Source of the DNA: an uncultured Chitinophagaceae bacterium
GTDB lineage: Bacteria > Bacteroidota > Bacteroidia > Chitinophagales > Chitinophagaceae
Assembly (NCBI GenBank): GCA_937900675.1
Contig: CALCEA010000086.1
Coordinates: forward strand, 1 to 28,125
Reading direction: 5' to 3'
DNA: 28,125 bases
The translations under genes were made by a program, and so were the position numbers. The notes under the pieces were generated by a model. That model was not told the DNA's origin. It searched no databases and worked only from the letters and a program-made list of their open reading frames with translations. This document shows positions 1 to 7,971 of this stretch, piece after piece; position 1 is the stretch's first letter; each line of letters starts with the position of its first letter.

Positions 1-2
1 AT

Positions 3-938
3 TCAGTAATTACTGCTGCAGAAGCTTTAAATGACAAAGCATATGCTAGTGGTTTAATTGCACATGCTTCTATTTTAAAAGCAATGGCTTATGGAAGTAT
101 GAGCATGTTCTGGGAAAAAGTGCCAGGAACTGTAGGTGCAAATGCAACATTCATAGACAGAATGGATGGTTATGGTAAAGCAATTGCTGCCATTGATTTT
201 GCATTGGGTAAAATTAGTACAAACCCAATCAGTGCTAGCTATCTATCTGATGCTGTTGCAGGTATTGATTTTGTAAATACATTATATGCTTTAAAAGCAA
301 GATATTTATTATTCTCTGGTAAGAATGCAGATGCATTAGCTGCCGCTAATTTAGTAGACCTTACTAAAAAATCTACATTCAATTATGATGCGGTTAGTAC
401 GAATCCAGTTTTCACTGTAGCAACTGCAACCAATAACGTATACCAACCAAAGGATTCAACTTTTGGTTTACCTGCAGATCTAGCTCCAGTAGCTGCTGAT
501 GGACGCATTGCATTTTACACATCTATCAATGCAACTGTAGCACCAAGATTTAGAATCAATGGATTTTATAATGCAACGACTGCTGCCATTCCTTTGTATT
601 TACCAAGTGAGATTACTTTAATCAAAGCAGAAGCCAATGCAAGAACTGGAAATTTAACTACTGCATTGACTGAATTAAATAAAGTAATTACTAAGACAGC
701 TGCTGCTGATCCTTTCAAAGTAGGCGCTAACTTAACAGCTTCTACTGCTTCTACTGCTGATGCAATTTTAACAGAGATATACAGAAATAGATGTATTGAA
801 TTGTTTATGTCTGGTTTAAAATTAGAAGACATGCGTAGATTCGGTAGAGCTACAACAGAAAGAAAGCGTAATTTCTTCCCTTATCCATTTAAGGAAAGAG
901 ATGGTAATACCAATACACCAGCTGACCCAAGCTTCTAA
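3..938 (+). CDS. SusD/RagB-family nutrient-binding outer membrane lipoprotein, C-terminal part (5' end outside window)
   Basis: The reading frame is open from base 3 to the TAA at 936-938. It gives about 311 residues with no start, so the gene begins upstream of the window. SusD-family proteins are usually 450-550 residues, so roughly the N-terminal third, including the signal peptide and lipobox, is missing here. The visible start (AHASILKAMAYGSMSMFWEK) resembles the TPR-like helix of SusD proteins that follows the 'A.A.LRA..Y..L...FG' pattern. The C-terminal part carries the family signature: an IYRNRCIELFMSGLKLEDMRR stretch (usual form ER..EL..EG.R..DLRR) and then NFFPYPFKERDGN (usual form RNFLPIP..E...N). 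By family knowledge it sits on the outer leaflet as the lid of a SusC TonB-dependent transporter and binds a glycan or other nutrient. The ligand cannot be read from sequence. murQ starts 21 nt downstream on the same strand, so co-transcription is likely, which makes an amino sugar or muropeptide a possible ligand (inference). Confidence 0.88.
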   Translation, partial: SVITAAEALNDKAYASGLIAHASILKAMAYGSMSMFWEKVPGTVGANATFIDRMDGYGKAIAAIDFALGKISTNPISASYLSDAVAGIDFVNTLYALKARYLLFSGKNADALAAANLVDLTKKSTFNYDAVSTNPVFTVATATNNVYQPKDSTFGLPADLAPVAADGRIAFYTSINATVAPRFRINGFYNATTAAIPLYLPSEITLIKAEANARTGNLTTALTELNKVITKTAAADPFKVGANLTASTASTADAILTEIYRNRCIELFMSGLKLEDMRRFGRATTERKRNFFPYPFKERDGNTNTPADPSF

Positions 939-959
939 TAAAATTAATCATTGAGTATT

Positions 960-1784
960 ATGAGTAACACTTTTAAAAGAACAACTGAAGAATCCTCTCT
1001 TTATAATAATATTGAGCAGTTCTCTACTGAAGAGATCTTGAGCAATATTAATAAAGAAGATCAGAAAGTTGCTTATGAGGTGGAGAAAGTGATTCCCAAT
1101 ATTCATTTATTAGTAGACGCAGTTACTGAAAAACTAAAAAACGGTGGACGCTTATTTTATATTGGAGCAGGCACCAGCGGTAGACTAGGATTAGTAGACG
1201 CAAGTGAATGCCCTCCTACTTTTGGCGTACCAAACGATTTAGTCATTGGAATTATTGCGGGTGGTCATCAAGCCATGTTTCAAGCAGTAGAAAATGCCGA
1301 AGACGATTTAGAGCAAGCTTGGCTAGACTTACAGGTTTATAAAATTTCTAATCAAGACGTAGTGGTGGGTATCGCAGCAAGCGGTACTACACCCTATGTG
1401 ATTGGAGGATTAAGAAAATGTAGAGCTGCCGGTATTGCAACAGGTAGTATAAGCTGCAACAAGAATAGCCCTGTTTCTGCAGAAGCTGATTTCCCAATTG
1501 AAGTAGTTGTAGGCCCAGAATTCATAACAGGTAGTACTAGAATGAAAAGTGGTACTGCACAAAAAATGGTTTTGAATATGCTTTCTACTTCTGTGATGAT
1601 TAAGCTTGGAAGAATTAAGGGTAATAAAATGGTGAACATGCAACTCACTAATCAAAAACTTTTCGAAAGAGGAGTTAAAATGATTATGGATGAACTTCAC
1701 ACCAATGATGAACAAAAAGCTGCTGATTTATTGAATAAGTACGGAAGCGTAAAGAAATCAATAGAAATGGCAGAAAAGGAATAA
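960..1784 (+). CDS. murQ: N-acetylmuramic acid 6-phosphate etherase MurQ
   Basis: MurQ cleaves the D-lactyl ether of N-acetylmuramic acid 6-phosphate, giving N-acetylglucosamine 6-phosphate and D-lactate. This is a cytosolic step of peptidoglycan recycling. The protein is a single SIS domain of 274 residues. The phosphosugar loop GAGTSGRLG is at residues 69-77, followed by DASECPP. Glu83 (in DASE) and Glu114 (in AVENAEDD) fall at exactly the positions of the E. coli catalytic glutamates. The frame is open from a TTG at 951, but the ATG at 960 is preferred because it gives this register and a normal N-terminus. No Shine-Dalgarno sequence is visible, as is usual in Bacteroidota. The protein is shorter than E. 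coli MurQ (298) only at the C-terminus. It follows the susD-like gene by 21 nt and converges on anmK, whose product generates its substrate. Confidence 0.95.
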   Translation: MSNTFKRTTEESSLYNNIEQFSTEEILSNINKEDQKVAYEVEKVIPNIHLLVDAVTEKLKNGGRLFYIGAGTSGRLGLVDASECPPTFGVPNDLVIGIIAGGHQAMFQAVENAEDDLEQAWLDLQVYKISNQDVVVGIAASGTTPYVIGGLRKCRAAGIATGSISCNKNSPVSAEADFPIEVVVGPEFITGSTRMKSGTAQKMVLNMLSTSVMIKLGRIKGNKMVNMQLTNQKLFERGVKMIMDELHTNDEQKAADLLNKYGSVKKSIEMAEKE

Positions 1785-1792
1785 ATTTCAAG

Positions 1793-1820
1793 AAGGGTCT
1801 CCAAAAGAGACCCTTTTTTT
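1793..1820 (+). terminator. Rho-independent terminator after murQ, between convergent murQ and anmK
   Basis: There is a 9-bp perfect stem: AAGGGTCTC at 1793-1801 pairs with GAGACCCTT at 1807-1815 around a 5-nt loop. It runs directly into a T tract at 1814-1820. The stop of murQ is at 1784 and the stop codon of the opposing anmK is at 1823-1825. The T run is on the plus-strand side. The minus-strand side has only a weak T run, so it mainly serves murQ. Confidence 0.88.
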
Positions 1821-1822
1821 TA

Positions 1823-3019
1823 TTATTTTGGCAAACTAATCTTTCCCATAGAAACTGGAATCTTTGTCGCATTTCCTCCAGCATACATTGGCTCCCCAGC
1901 TACCGCTTCATTGGCTAGTATGGCAAATAAAATAGCTTCTTTGGCATCTGGATGTATTCCTATGGCTTGAGAACTATTGATAGTTATATGAGGTAATAAA
2001 GATTGGATATGCTCTATCACTAGAGTATTATGCATTCCACCTCCGCTGGTATAAATGGTATATTCATCTGTGGAAGGTACATGCATATGAATAGCATCCA
2101 CAATTGTTTCTGCTGTTAATCTATTTAAAGTAGCCATGATATCTTCTTTGGCTATATGTGTGGTACCTGAAGCCAATTGAGCATTTTCAATAAATGCTAC
2201 ATTGAATAATTCTGGGCCAATAGTTTTAGGTAATGGGACATTGAAAAAAGTATCCGCTTTCATGGCTTTCAATAAAGCTTCATTGATTGTACCTTTTTTG
2301 GCGACTAAACCATCTTGATCAAATGCTGCATTAAAATGTGTTCTCATAAATGCATCCATCATGGTATTACCAGGACCAGTATCTGAAGAAAACACTTGAT
2401 CCAACTTACCATTAGCAGGTAAATAAGTATAATTAGCAATACCACCAATATTTAACAACAATCTATTTTCAATGCTATCTGTACAAAGTAAATAATCTCC
2501 ATACACAGCTAATGGCGCACCTTCTCCTCCTGCTGCAATATGTTTTTGTCTAAAATCACTTAGCGTAATAATTCCAGTATGAACCGCTAAATGATCCCCA
2601 TCTCCTATTTGTAAAGTGGCTGGACCGAATGCATCATGGGGATGCAAAGATTTGGGTGCATGATAAATTGTTTGACCATGACTTGCAATTAAATCTATCT
2701 CAGATGCTTTGATACCCCAAGTTGCCAAAGCTTGATTGATCATTTGAGCATGTTGCAATGCCACCCATGGATTCAGTAAAGTCAATTTTTCCAAGGATAC
2801 CGATGCTTTTGAAAAAATAGTCAATATCTCTTCTTTCATAGCATGGTCATAAGGCACTGTCGTAAAATTCAAAAGGTTTAATTGCGTCTCTTTCCCTGAC
2901 CCCTTTAATTCACATAATGCAATATCCAATCCATCCAGAGATGTGCCACTCATTAAGCCCAAAACCTTTCTGCTGGGCTTCTTTGCTATATCGTATAGTT
3001 GTTGAATACTCTGATGCAT
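1823..3019 (-). CDS. anmK: Anhydro-N-acetylmuramic acid kinase AnmK
   Basis: AnmK uses ATP to open the 1,6-anhydro ring of anhydro-N-acetylmuramic acid and phosphorylate it, giving MurNAc-6-phosphate, the substrate of MurQ. The N-terminal nucleotide-binding signature GLMSGTSLDGLD is at residues 21-32. The conserved DTGPGN loop, which carries the catalytic aspartate, follows FSSDTGPGNTMMDAF in mid-protein. A TSGGGMHN motif and the C-terminal DAKEAILFAILA segment complete the family pattern. The frame is open upstream to a TTG or ATG-like position near 3058, but the ATG at 3017-3019 is chosen: it gives 398 residues with a short lead before the ATPase motif and leaves a normal divergent promoter gap. 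E. coli AnmK is 369 residues. The gene converges on murQ and diverges from the oxidoreductase at 3107. Confidence 0.95.
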   Translation of the reverse strand: MHQSIQQLYDIAKKPSRKVLGLMSGTSLDGLDIALCELKGSGKETQLNLLNFTTVPYDHAMKEEILTIFSKASVSLEKLTLLNPWVALQHAQMINQALATWGIKASEIDLIASHGQTIYHAPKSLHPHDAFGPATLQIGDGDHLAVHTGIITLSDFRQKHIAAGGEGAPLAVYGDYLLCTDSIENRLLLNIGGIANYTYLPANGKLDQVFSSDTGPGNTMMDAFMRTHFNAAFDQDGLVAKKGTINEALLKAMKADTFFNVPLPKTIGPELFNVAFIENAQLASGTTHIAKEDIMATLNRLTAETIVDAIHMHVPSTDEYTIYTSGGGMHNTLVIEHIQSLLPHITINSSQAIGIHPDAKEAILFAILANEAVAGEPMYAGGNATKIPVSMGKISLPK

Positions 3020-3106
3020 ACTTAAAGATACAAAATATCCACACCCTTTCAAATACATTACAATTCAATAACTTATACTTTACCTTTACCAAAATTTACA
3101 AGGCAT

Positions 3107-4075
3107 ATGCTAAAATTGGGCGTTTTTGGAGTGGGTCATTTGGGAAAATTTCATTTGAACAATTGGAAGCAAATCCCCGATGTAGAAATAGTTGGCTTTT
3201 TTGATCCTAATAACGATAATGCCAAAGTAGTAGAAGCCGAGTATGGTATCAAAAGATTTATAGATGAAGAGGCATTGATTAAAGCCTCTGATATGATTGA
3301 TGTGGTAACCCCTACCCATTTGCATTTCCCGGTTTGTGAAATGGCTATTAAAATGGGCAAGCATGTATTTGTAGAAAAGCCCATGGCCAATACCATTGAA
3401 GAAGGCAAGGCCATTATGGAAATGGTGAAAGAAGCTGGCGTAAAATTACAAGTGGGTCATGTAGAAAGATTCAATCCTGCTTTCACTGCATTAAAAGATA
3501 TTACTTTAAATCCTTCCTTTATTGAAGTACATAGATTGGCGCAGTTTAATCCAAGAGGCACTGAAGTAAGTGTGATATTGGATTTAATGATTCACGATAT
3601 TGATATTATTTTGAGCATTGTAAAGAGTGGCGTGAAACATATTTCAGCAAGTGGTGTAGCCGTATTAACGGATACCCCAGATATTGCCAATGTAAGAATT
3701 GAATTTAATAATGGATGCGTAGCTAATTTAACGAGTAGTAGAATTAGCATGAAGAAAATGCGAAAGATTCGCTTATTCCAAAAAGACGCTTATATAGGAA
3801 TTGATTTTTTAGAGAAGAATACAGAAATCATTAAGTTGAAAAAACCGGATGAAGAAGATGCATTCTCTTTTGATATAGAAACACACCAAGGCACAAAAAC
3901 AATTTCTATTGCCAATCCAGTTGTAGAAAATGGTAATGCCATACTTGCCGAATTAACTAGTTTTGTTCATTCAATTCAAAATGACGAACCTACAGTGGTG
4001 AGTGAAATTGATGGATTCTTAGCCATGGAAGTGGCTCACCAAATCCTAGAAAAGATTGGTTCCTTAAAAGCATAA
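3107..4075 (+). CDS. Gfo/Idh/MocA-family NAD(P)-dependent oxidoreductase, sugar or UDP-sugar dehydrogenase-like
   Basis: The protein has 322 residues with an N-terminal Rossmann fold. The dinucleotide motif GVFGVGHLG is at 5-13, and the conserved EKP, whose lysine is catalytic in the family, is at 90-92. The motif HVERFNPA is at 118-125, and the active-site DLMIHDID segment (His163) is at 159-166. HVERFNPA is common in members acting on UDP-N-acetylhexosamines (WlbA/WbpB and GnnA-like), so a role in a lipopolysaccharide or nucleotide sugar pathway is possible. The sequence does not prove the substrate. An imperfect -7-like element (TACCTTTA, 3081-3088) lies upstream, with no recognisable -33 element. 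A weak AAGG sits at 3100-3103. It is divergent from anmK (87-nt gap) and convergent with ispD, 20 nt away, with no obvious terminator hairpin. Confidence 0.85.
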   Translation: MLKLGVFGVGHLGKFHLNNWKQIPDVEIVGFFDPNNDNAKVVEAEYGIKRFIDEEALIKASDMIDVVTPTHLHFPVCEMAIKMGKHVFVEKPMANTIEEGKAIMEMVKEAGVKLQVGHVERFNPAFTALKDITLNPSFIEVHRLAQFNPRGTEVSVILDLMIHDIDIILSIVKSGVKHISASGVAVLTDTPDIANVRIEFNNGCVANLTSSRISMKKMRKIRLFQKDAYIGIDFLEKNTEIIKLKKPDEEDAFSFDIETHQGTKTISIANPVVENGNAILAELTSFVHSIQNDEPTVVSEIDGFLAMEVAHQILEKIGSLKA

Positions 4076-4095
4076 AACATTGAGGGAAAATTGGA

Positions 4096-4776
4096 TTAGC
4101 TAAATCTTTTTGCTAAAATATGCTCCGCTATAGCTAAATCCAGAGGACGGGTGATTTTGATGTTTTCAAATTCACCATCAACTAAATAAACCTTGCCTCC
4201 ATTAGCTTCTACCACATTGGCTTCATCTGTAAACAATGAAGTATAAGGTTGTTTAAATGCCTCTAGTAAAATAGTAGATTGAAAGGTTTGAGGTGTTTGA
4301 ATTAACATAACATTCTCTCTATCTAAAACACTATTATGCTCACCATCCACTAATCTTACAGAATCAGTTGCACTTACCGCTGGTATAGCAGAACCTTTTT
4401 CCAAAGCTTGCTGGTAAGATCTTTGAATTAAAGCTGGCGTCAACAAACATCTTACTGCATCGTGCACAAATACTATAGAAGATTCAGTTACTTTAGCCAA
4501 ACCGTTTTTAACCGATTGAAATCTAGTATCACCCCCTTCTACTAATTGGATATGATTGGTGTAACCATTTTTTTGTAACAAGGTCTTACCTTCTTCAATA
4601 TATGTAGCTGGTAAAACAATCACTAATTCAATATCAGAAAATGCAGCAGTAAACTGATCAATGGTATGTAATAAAATTGCTTTGCCCTGAATTTCTAAAA
4701 ACTGTTTAGGAATAACAGAACCCATTCTTTGACCTGTACCACCTGCTACAATAACGGCAATTTTCTTTGAATACAT
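4096..4776 (-). CDS. ispD: 2-C-methyl-D-erythritol 4-phosphate cytidylyltransferase IspD
   Basis: IspD transfers CMP from CTP to methylerythritol phosphate, the third step of the MEP isoprenoid pathway, in the cytosol. The CTP-binding loop AGGTGQRMG is at residues 11-19 with Arg17. PKQF follows with Lys24, and the pair Arg17/Lys24 corresponds to the catalytic residues of the family. TRFQSV is at 84-89, VHDAVR (metal/CTP-binding Asp106) is at 104-109, and TDEANVVE and ENIKITRPLDL lie near the C-terminus. The length of 226 residues is standard. It is the last gene of a minus-strand group, 8 nt after the heptose kinase stop. The related family member TarI (CDP-ribitol) is an alternative, but the MEP assignment is far more likely in this lineage. 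Confidence 0.93.
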   Translation of the reverse strand: MYSKKIAVIVAGGTGQRMGSVIPKQFLEIQGKAILLHTIDQFTAAFSDIELVIVLPATYIEEGKTLLQKNGYTNHIQLVEGGDTRFQSVKNGLAKVTESSIVFVHDAVRCLLTPALIQRSYQQALEKGSAIPAVSATDSVRLVDGEHNSVLDRENVMLIQTPQTFQSTILLEAFKQPYTSLFTDEANVVEANGGKVYLVDGEFENIKITRPLDLAIAEHILAKRFS

Positions 4777-4784
4777 ATATTGAA

Positions 4785-5786
4785 TTAACTAACTAATAAT
4801 TTGTTCACTTCTGCTGCTAATACTGCTTTATCAATAGGTGCAGTACCCACCAATTCACAAACCAAACCGCCTGCAATATTAGCCATCTCAGCAGCCAAAA
4901 CCATATCTTTTGATGCGGCATATACCAATGAAGCTACTGCAATCACCGTATCACCTGCCCCACTCACATCTGCAATATTGCGAATATGCGTTGGAATTAA
5001 TTTATGATCATTATTGCCTGCAATAAATACTCCATGTTCAGATAATGTGATAAAAGAAATTGCATTAGTCATTTGAGCATATAATGCATTATGCACTTTT
5101 AAAAGTTCAGCAGCATTAATTTGTGGAATCTCTATTTTTAAGCCTTCTTTAACTTCTTTTAAATTGGGCTTAAATAATGTACAACCTTTAAATGCTAAGA
5201 AGTTTTTTTGTTTTGGATCTACGGCTGTAGGAATACCTTTTTGATTACAAAAATCAATCACCGATTGAATCAAGCTAGCAGTTAAAACCCCTTTATTATA
5301 ATCTTCTAAAATGATTAAAGACGGCTTTTCCGCTTCTACGAATGCGCAGAAATTCTTAAAAAGCTGTGCTTCTTCTGCAGCATTAATATCGTTGGTATGT
5401 TCATGATCCAAACGCATCATTTGTTGATTGCGTCCCATTACTCTTACTTTATTGGTAGTCACTCTATCTGCACTGGAATGAATATACTTTGTTTGAATTC
5501 CCTCGGCCTTTAAAAGGCCTTTTAGGTCTGATCCTTCAAGATCATTACCAATAACAGCAAAAACCGTTGTAGGAGCTCCCAGGGCCCTTAAATTAAGTGC
5601 TACATTCGCAGCTCCACCTACTCTAATTTCTTTACGCTTTAAATTCACAATAGGCACAGGGGCTTCAGGAGAAATACGATCCACATTACCCCACCAATAA
5701 GTGTCTAACATGATATCGCCAATCACCCCAATTTTAGTGTGATTAAACCCTTCAAATAAATCTTTAAAAGCTTTTTCCTCCAACAT
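4785..5786 (-). CDS. rfaE1: D-glycero-beta-D-manno-heptose-7-phosphate kinase, PfkB family (RfaE domain I / HldA type)
   Basis: This is a ribokinase/PfkB-fold sugar kinase of 333 residues. It would phosphorylate D-glycero-D-manno-heptose 7-phosphate at position 1 on the path to ADP-heptose for the LPS inner core. Evidence is the N-terminal GDIMLDTYWWGNVDRISPEAPVP segment, which is typical of RfaE/HldE kinase domains, then VGGAANVALNLRALG. VDPK is in the middle, and the C-terminal DVSGAGDT holds the catalytic aspartate. Unlike E. coli HldE, the protein stops after the kinase domain. No adenylyltransferase domain is fused or adjacent, so the second activity must be encoded elsewhere. The start ATG lies 2 nt beyond the permease stop, showing tight coupling. 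ispD follows after 8 nt. Confidence 0.87.
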   Translation of the reverse strand: MLEEKAFKDLFEGFNHTKIGVIGDIMLDTYWWGNVDRISPEAPVPIVNLKRKEIRVGGAANVALNLRALGAPTTVFAVIGNDLEGSDLKGLLKAEGIQTKYIHSSADRVTTNKVRVMGRNQQMMRLDHEHTNDINAAEEAQLFKNFCAFVEAEKPSLIILEDYNKGVLTASLIQSVIDFCNQKGIPTAVDPKQKNFLAFKGCTLFKPNLKEVKEGLKIEIPQINAAELLKVHNALYAQMTNAISFITLSEHGVFIAGNNDHKLIPTHIRNIADVSGAGDTVIAVASLVYAASKDMVLAAEMANIAGGLVCELVGTAPIDKAVLAAEVNKLLVS

Positions 5787-5788
5787 CT

Positions 5789-7225
5789 CTATGCTTGAGT
5801 TTTTTTATTTCTTAATGCGATATAATACAAAGGTATTCCTATTAAGGTAATCACCAATCCCCATAAAGAGTAGAAAGGCTTGGTATACACTAATCCAATA
5901 CAGAATACTGTAGCCATTACAATATAGATGGATGGTAATACTGGATAACCAAAAGCCTTATATGGTCTTGGAGTATTAGGTTCTTTCTTTCTTAATATGA
6001 AAATACCAATGATGGTTAAAATATAAAATATCACCACAATAAAACTTACCATGGTTAATAAGTCGCCATACTTACCACTTAAACACAATAAGCTTGCAAC
6101 CAAACACTGAATCCATAAACCATATGCAGGTACTTCGTTCTTATTTAATTCAGCCGTCTTCTTAAAGAATAAGCCATCTTTTGCCATGGTATAGTATACT
6201 CTTGATCCAGCCAAGATTAATCCATTGTTACAACCAAATGTAGAGATCATAATCATCACCGCAATCACTATCGTTCCTACATTACCCAATACCGCATTCG
6301 CTGCAGTAATCGCTACTCTATCGTTTTCTGCAAAAGCAATTTCTTGCATAGGCAATACATGCAAATACATTAAGTTAGCACTGATATAGATTAAGGTGAC
6401 AATACTAGTCCCTAAGAATAAACTTAAACCAATATTTTTTTGTGGGTTTTTAATTTCCCCTGCAATAAAAGTTACATTGTTCCATGAGTCACTACTAAAA
6501 ATTGATCCTACCATCGCAGCTGCCATGGCGCCAATTAATACCGTTCCACCAATCGGCATCCAGCTATGACTAGTAGTGCCATCAGCTGCAGTTGTTACTA
6601 CATCTTGTTGTGCAGCAAATGCATTAGCCCAGTTGGCATCCCAATAACTTGTTTTAGCAAATAAGAATCCCACTACAATCAAACCAAATAAAGAAATTAA
6701 TTTGGTAAAAGTGAAAGTGTTTTGAATAATCTTGCCTTCTTTAACACCTCTCGTATTGGTATAAGTTAAAAATATAATCAAAGCAATCGCCAATAACTGT
6801 GCAGCAGAAATTTGTATAAAGCCCAAATCAGCAATAATATTATGCTCTCCTACTGCAGGAATTAAATAAGCGGTGAACTTACTAAATGCCACCGCAACAG
6901 CAGCAATGGTAGCTGTTTGAATAACGGAGAAAAAGCTCCATCCAAATAAAAAGCTCACCAAAGGATTATAGGCTTTTTGTAAGTATACATATTGACCACC
7001 TGCTTTGGGATACATGGCACTTAATTCACCATAACTCACTGCAGCTGTAATAGTCATAAAACCAGTAATCAACCATGCAGTGATTAACCATCCTGCACTA
7101 CCTACATATCTTGTAATTTCACTACTTACAATAAAAATACCAGAACCAATCATTCCGCCAGCTACAATCATGGTAGCATCTAATGCACTTAACCTTGGTT
7201 TAAATTCTGAAGTTTCTGTTGACAT
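5789..7225 (-). CDS. APC-superfamily amino acid permease
   Basis: The protein is a 478-residue polytopic inner-membrane protein with about 12 hydrophobic segments. It belongs to the amino acid-polyamine-organocation family. The N-terminal LSALDATMIVAGGMIGSGIFIVSSEI carries the helix-1 GxxIGSGIF motif whose unwound glycines contact the substrate amino group. AVSYGELSAMYPKAGGQYVYLQKAYNP is the classic helix 2-3 segment. The later FSSDSWNNVTFIAGEIKNPQKN resembles the helix 6-7 loop of LAT/SteT-like exchangers. The exact amino acid is unknown. A TTG at 7229-7231 extends the frame by two codons, but the ATG at 7223-7225 is used here. The only notable upstream feature is the OmpH terminator, whose T tract ends 17 nt before the ATG. 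No promoter can be recognised between the two. Confidence 0.88.
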   Translation of the reverse strand: MSTETSEFKPRLSALDATMIVAGGMIGSGIFIVSSEITRYVGSAGWLITAWLITGFMTITAAVSYGELSAMYPKAGGQYVYLQKAYNPLVSFLFGWSFFSVIQTATIAAVAVAFSKFTAYLIPAVGEHNIIADLGFIQISAAQLLAIALIIFLTYTNTRGVKEGKIIQNTFTFTKLISLFGLIVVGFLFAKTSYWDANWANAFAAQQDVVTTAADGTTSHSWMPIGGTVLIGAMAAAMVGSIFSSDSWNNVTFIAGEIKNPQKNIGLSLFLGTSIVTLIYISANLMYLHVLPMQEIAFAENDRVAITAANAVLGNVGTIVIAVMIMISTFGCNNGLILAGSRVYYTMAKDGLFFKKTAELNKNEVPAYGLWIQCLVASLLCLSGKYGDLLTMVSFIVVIFYILTIIGIFILRKKEPNTPRPYKAFGYPVLPSIYIVMATVFCIGLVYTKPFYSLWGLVITLIGIPLYYIALRNKKTQA

Positions 7226-7242
7226 ATGCAATTGTTGTAATT

Positions 7243-7275
7243 AAAAAAAATCCTCCCCTGTTCAATGGGGAGGAT
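7243..7275 (-). terminator. Rho-independent terminator after the OmpH-like gene, immediately upstream of the permease
   Basis: On the minus strand a 9-bp stem (ATCCTCCCC at 7267-7275 with its complement at 7250-7258) encloses an 8-nt loop. It is followed by an 8-base T run (A run at 7243-7250 on the plus strand). It lies 14 nt after the OmpH stop and 17 nt before the permease ATG, so it could act as a full terminator or as an attenuator controlling readthrough into the permease-kinase-ispD genes. Confidence 0.88.
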
Positions 7276-7288
7276 CGTATTGGGTAGT

Positions 7289-7864
7289 TTAATTTTTTGG
7301 CTTGTACTCCGCATTCAGCCCTTTCACGATATCAGCAGTGATATCATAAGCGGTGTCTTTGTAATACATTAAATCTGGATTACTAGAGAAGATGTATGCG
7401 AACTCTTTGTTTTTGTTATAGCTAACTAAGAATGCTTCAATTTTTTGTTTTACTTCTTGTAAACGCTTGAAACTTTCTTCTTGCATTTCTGCAGCTAATT
7501 GTTGTTCTCTATTGGTATAGTTTTTTTCTAACTGTGCTAATTCTTGTTGTCTAGCACCTATCTCTGCTTGAGATAAATATTGTCCGTTTTTTTGTAATTC
7601 TTGATACTTAATAGCGAAAGCATTTTTTAATCCAGTTAATTGTTTTGCATTCTCTAAATCTTTTGCCTGTAATGCAGCTTTCACATCTTTGAAGAAGTTA
7701 TAACTGTTTTGAATTGAATCAATTTCAAAGTAAGCAACTTTTACTCCACCAGCTGCCATTGCAGATGATTTGATAGGTGTTGAATTGCTATTAAAATGCA
7801 AAACAAATAATACAATTATGGCAACTGCCATCACTCCGTTTACAATCCAAGAATTCGGTTTCAT
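7289..7864 (-). CDS. OmpH/Skp-family periplasmic chaperone-like protein
   Basis: The protein has 191 residues. It opens with an N-terminal hydrophobic segment (WIVNGVMAVAIIVLFVLHF) that is either a signal peptide or a signal anchor. The periplasmic part begins with VKVAYFEIDSIQNSY, which resembles the conserved start of Skp/OmpH (KIAVVD...). A long charged, Gln/Glu/Lys-rich coiled coil (about residues 60-150) forms the tentacles, and then YIFSSNPDLMYYKDTAYDITADIVKGLNAEY closes the fold. Skp family members hold unfolded outer-membrane proteins in the periplasm. This copy is somewhat longer than E. coli Skp (161) and lacks an obvious signal peptidase site. An ATG at 7862-7864 is preferred over the adjoining TTG. 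It lies between the rpoC terminator and its own terminator, so it appears to be a single-gene unit, though no promoter is obvious in the 51-nt gap. Confidence 0.82.
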   Translation of the reverse strand: MKPNSWIVNGVMAVAIIVLFVLHFNSNSTPIKSSAMAAGGVKVAYFEIDSIQNSYNFFKDVKAALQAKDLENAKQLTGLKNAFAIKYQELQKNGQYLSQAEIGARQQELAQLEKNYTNREQQLAAEMQEESFKRLQEVKQKIEAFLVSYNKNKEFAYIFSSNPDLMYYKDTAYDITADIVKGLNAEYKPKN

Positions 7865-7915
7865 CAAGTTTTAATTTGAATTAAAAATAAGCAAAAAACA
7901 GGTATATAAAAAAGT

Positions 7916-7949
7916 AAAAAGCAGGAAATATTACTACTTCCTGCTTTTT
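7916..7949 (-). terminator. Rho-independent terminator after rpoC
   Basis: On the minus strand, A5 plus TTCCTGC-complement arms form a 12-bp stem: GCAGGAA at 7921-7927 pairs with TTCCTGC at 7938-7944, and flanking A5/T5 runs extend it. The loop is 10 nt. The T tract follows on the minus strand (plus-strand A run 7916-7920, continuing A-rich). It lies 22 nt after the rpoC stop and ends the ribosomal protein/RNA polymerase operon. Confidence 0.87.
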
Positions 7950-7971
7950 AACAATTTATAAAATTAGACGA

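Noticed and set aside
951..959. TTG start for murQ three codons upstream
   Set aside because: The ATG at 960 places the catalytic glutamates at 83 and 114 as in E. coli, and no Shine-Dalgarno supports the TTG.
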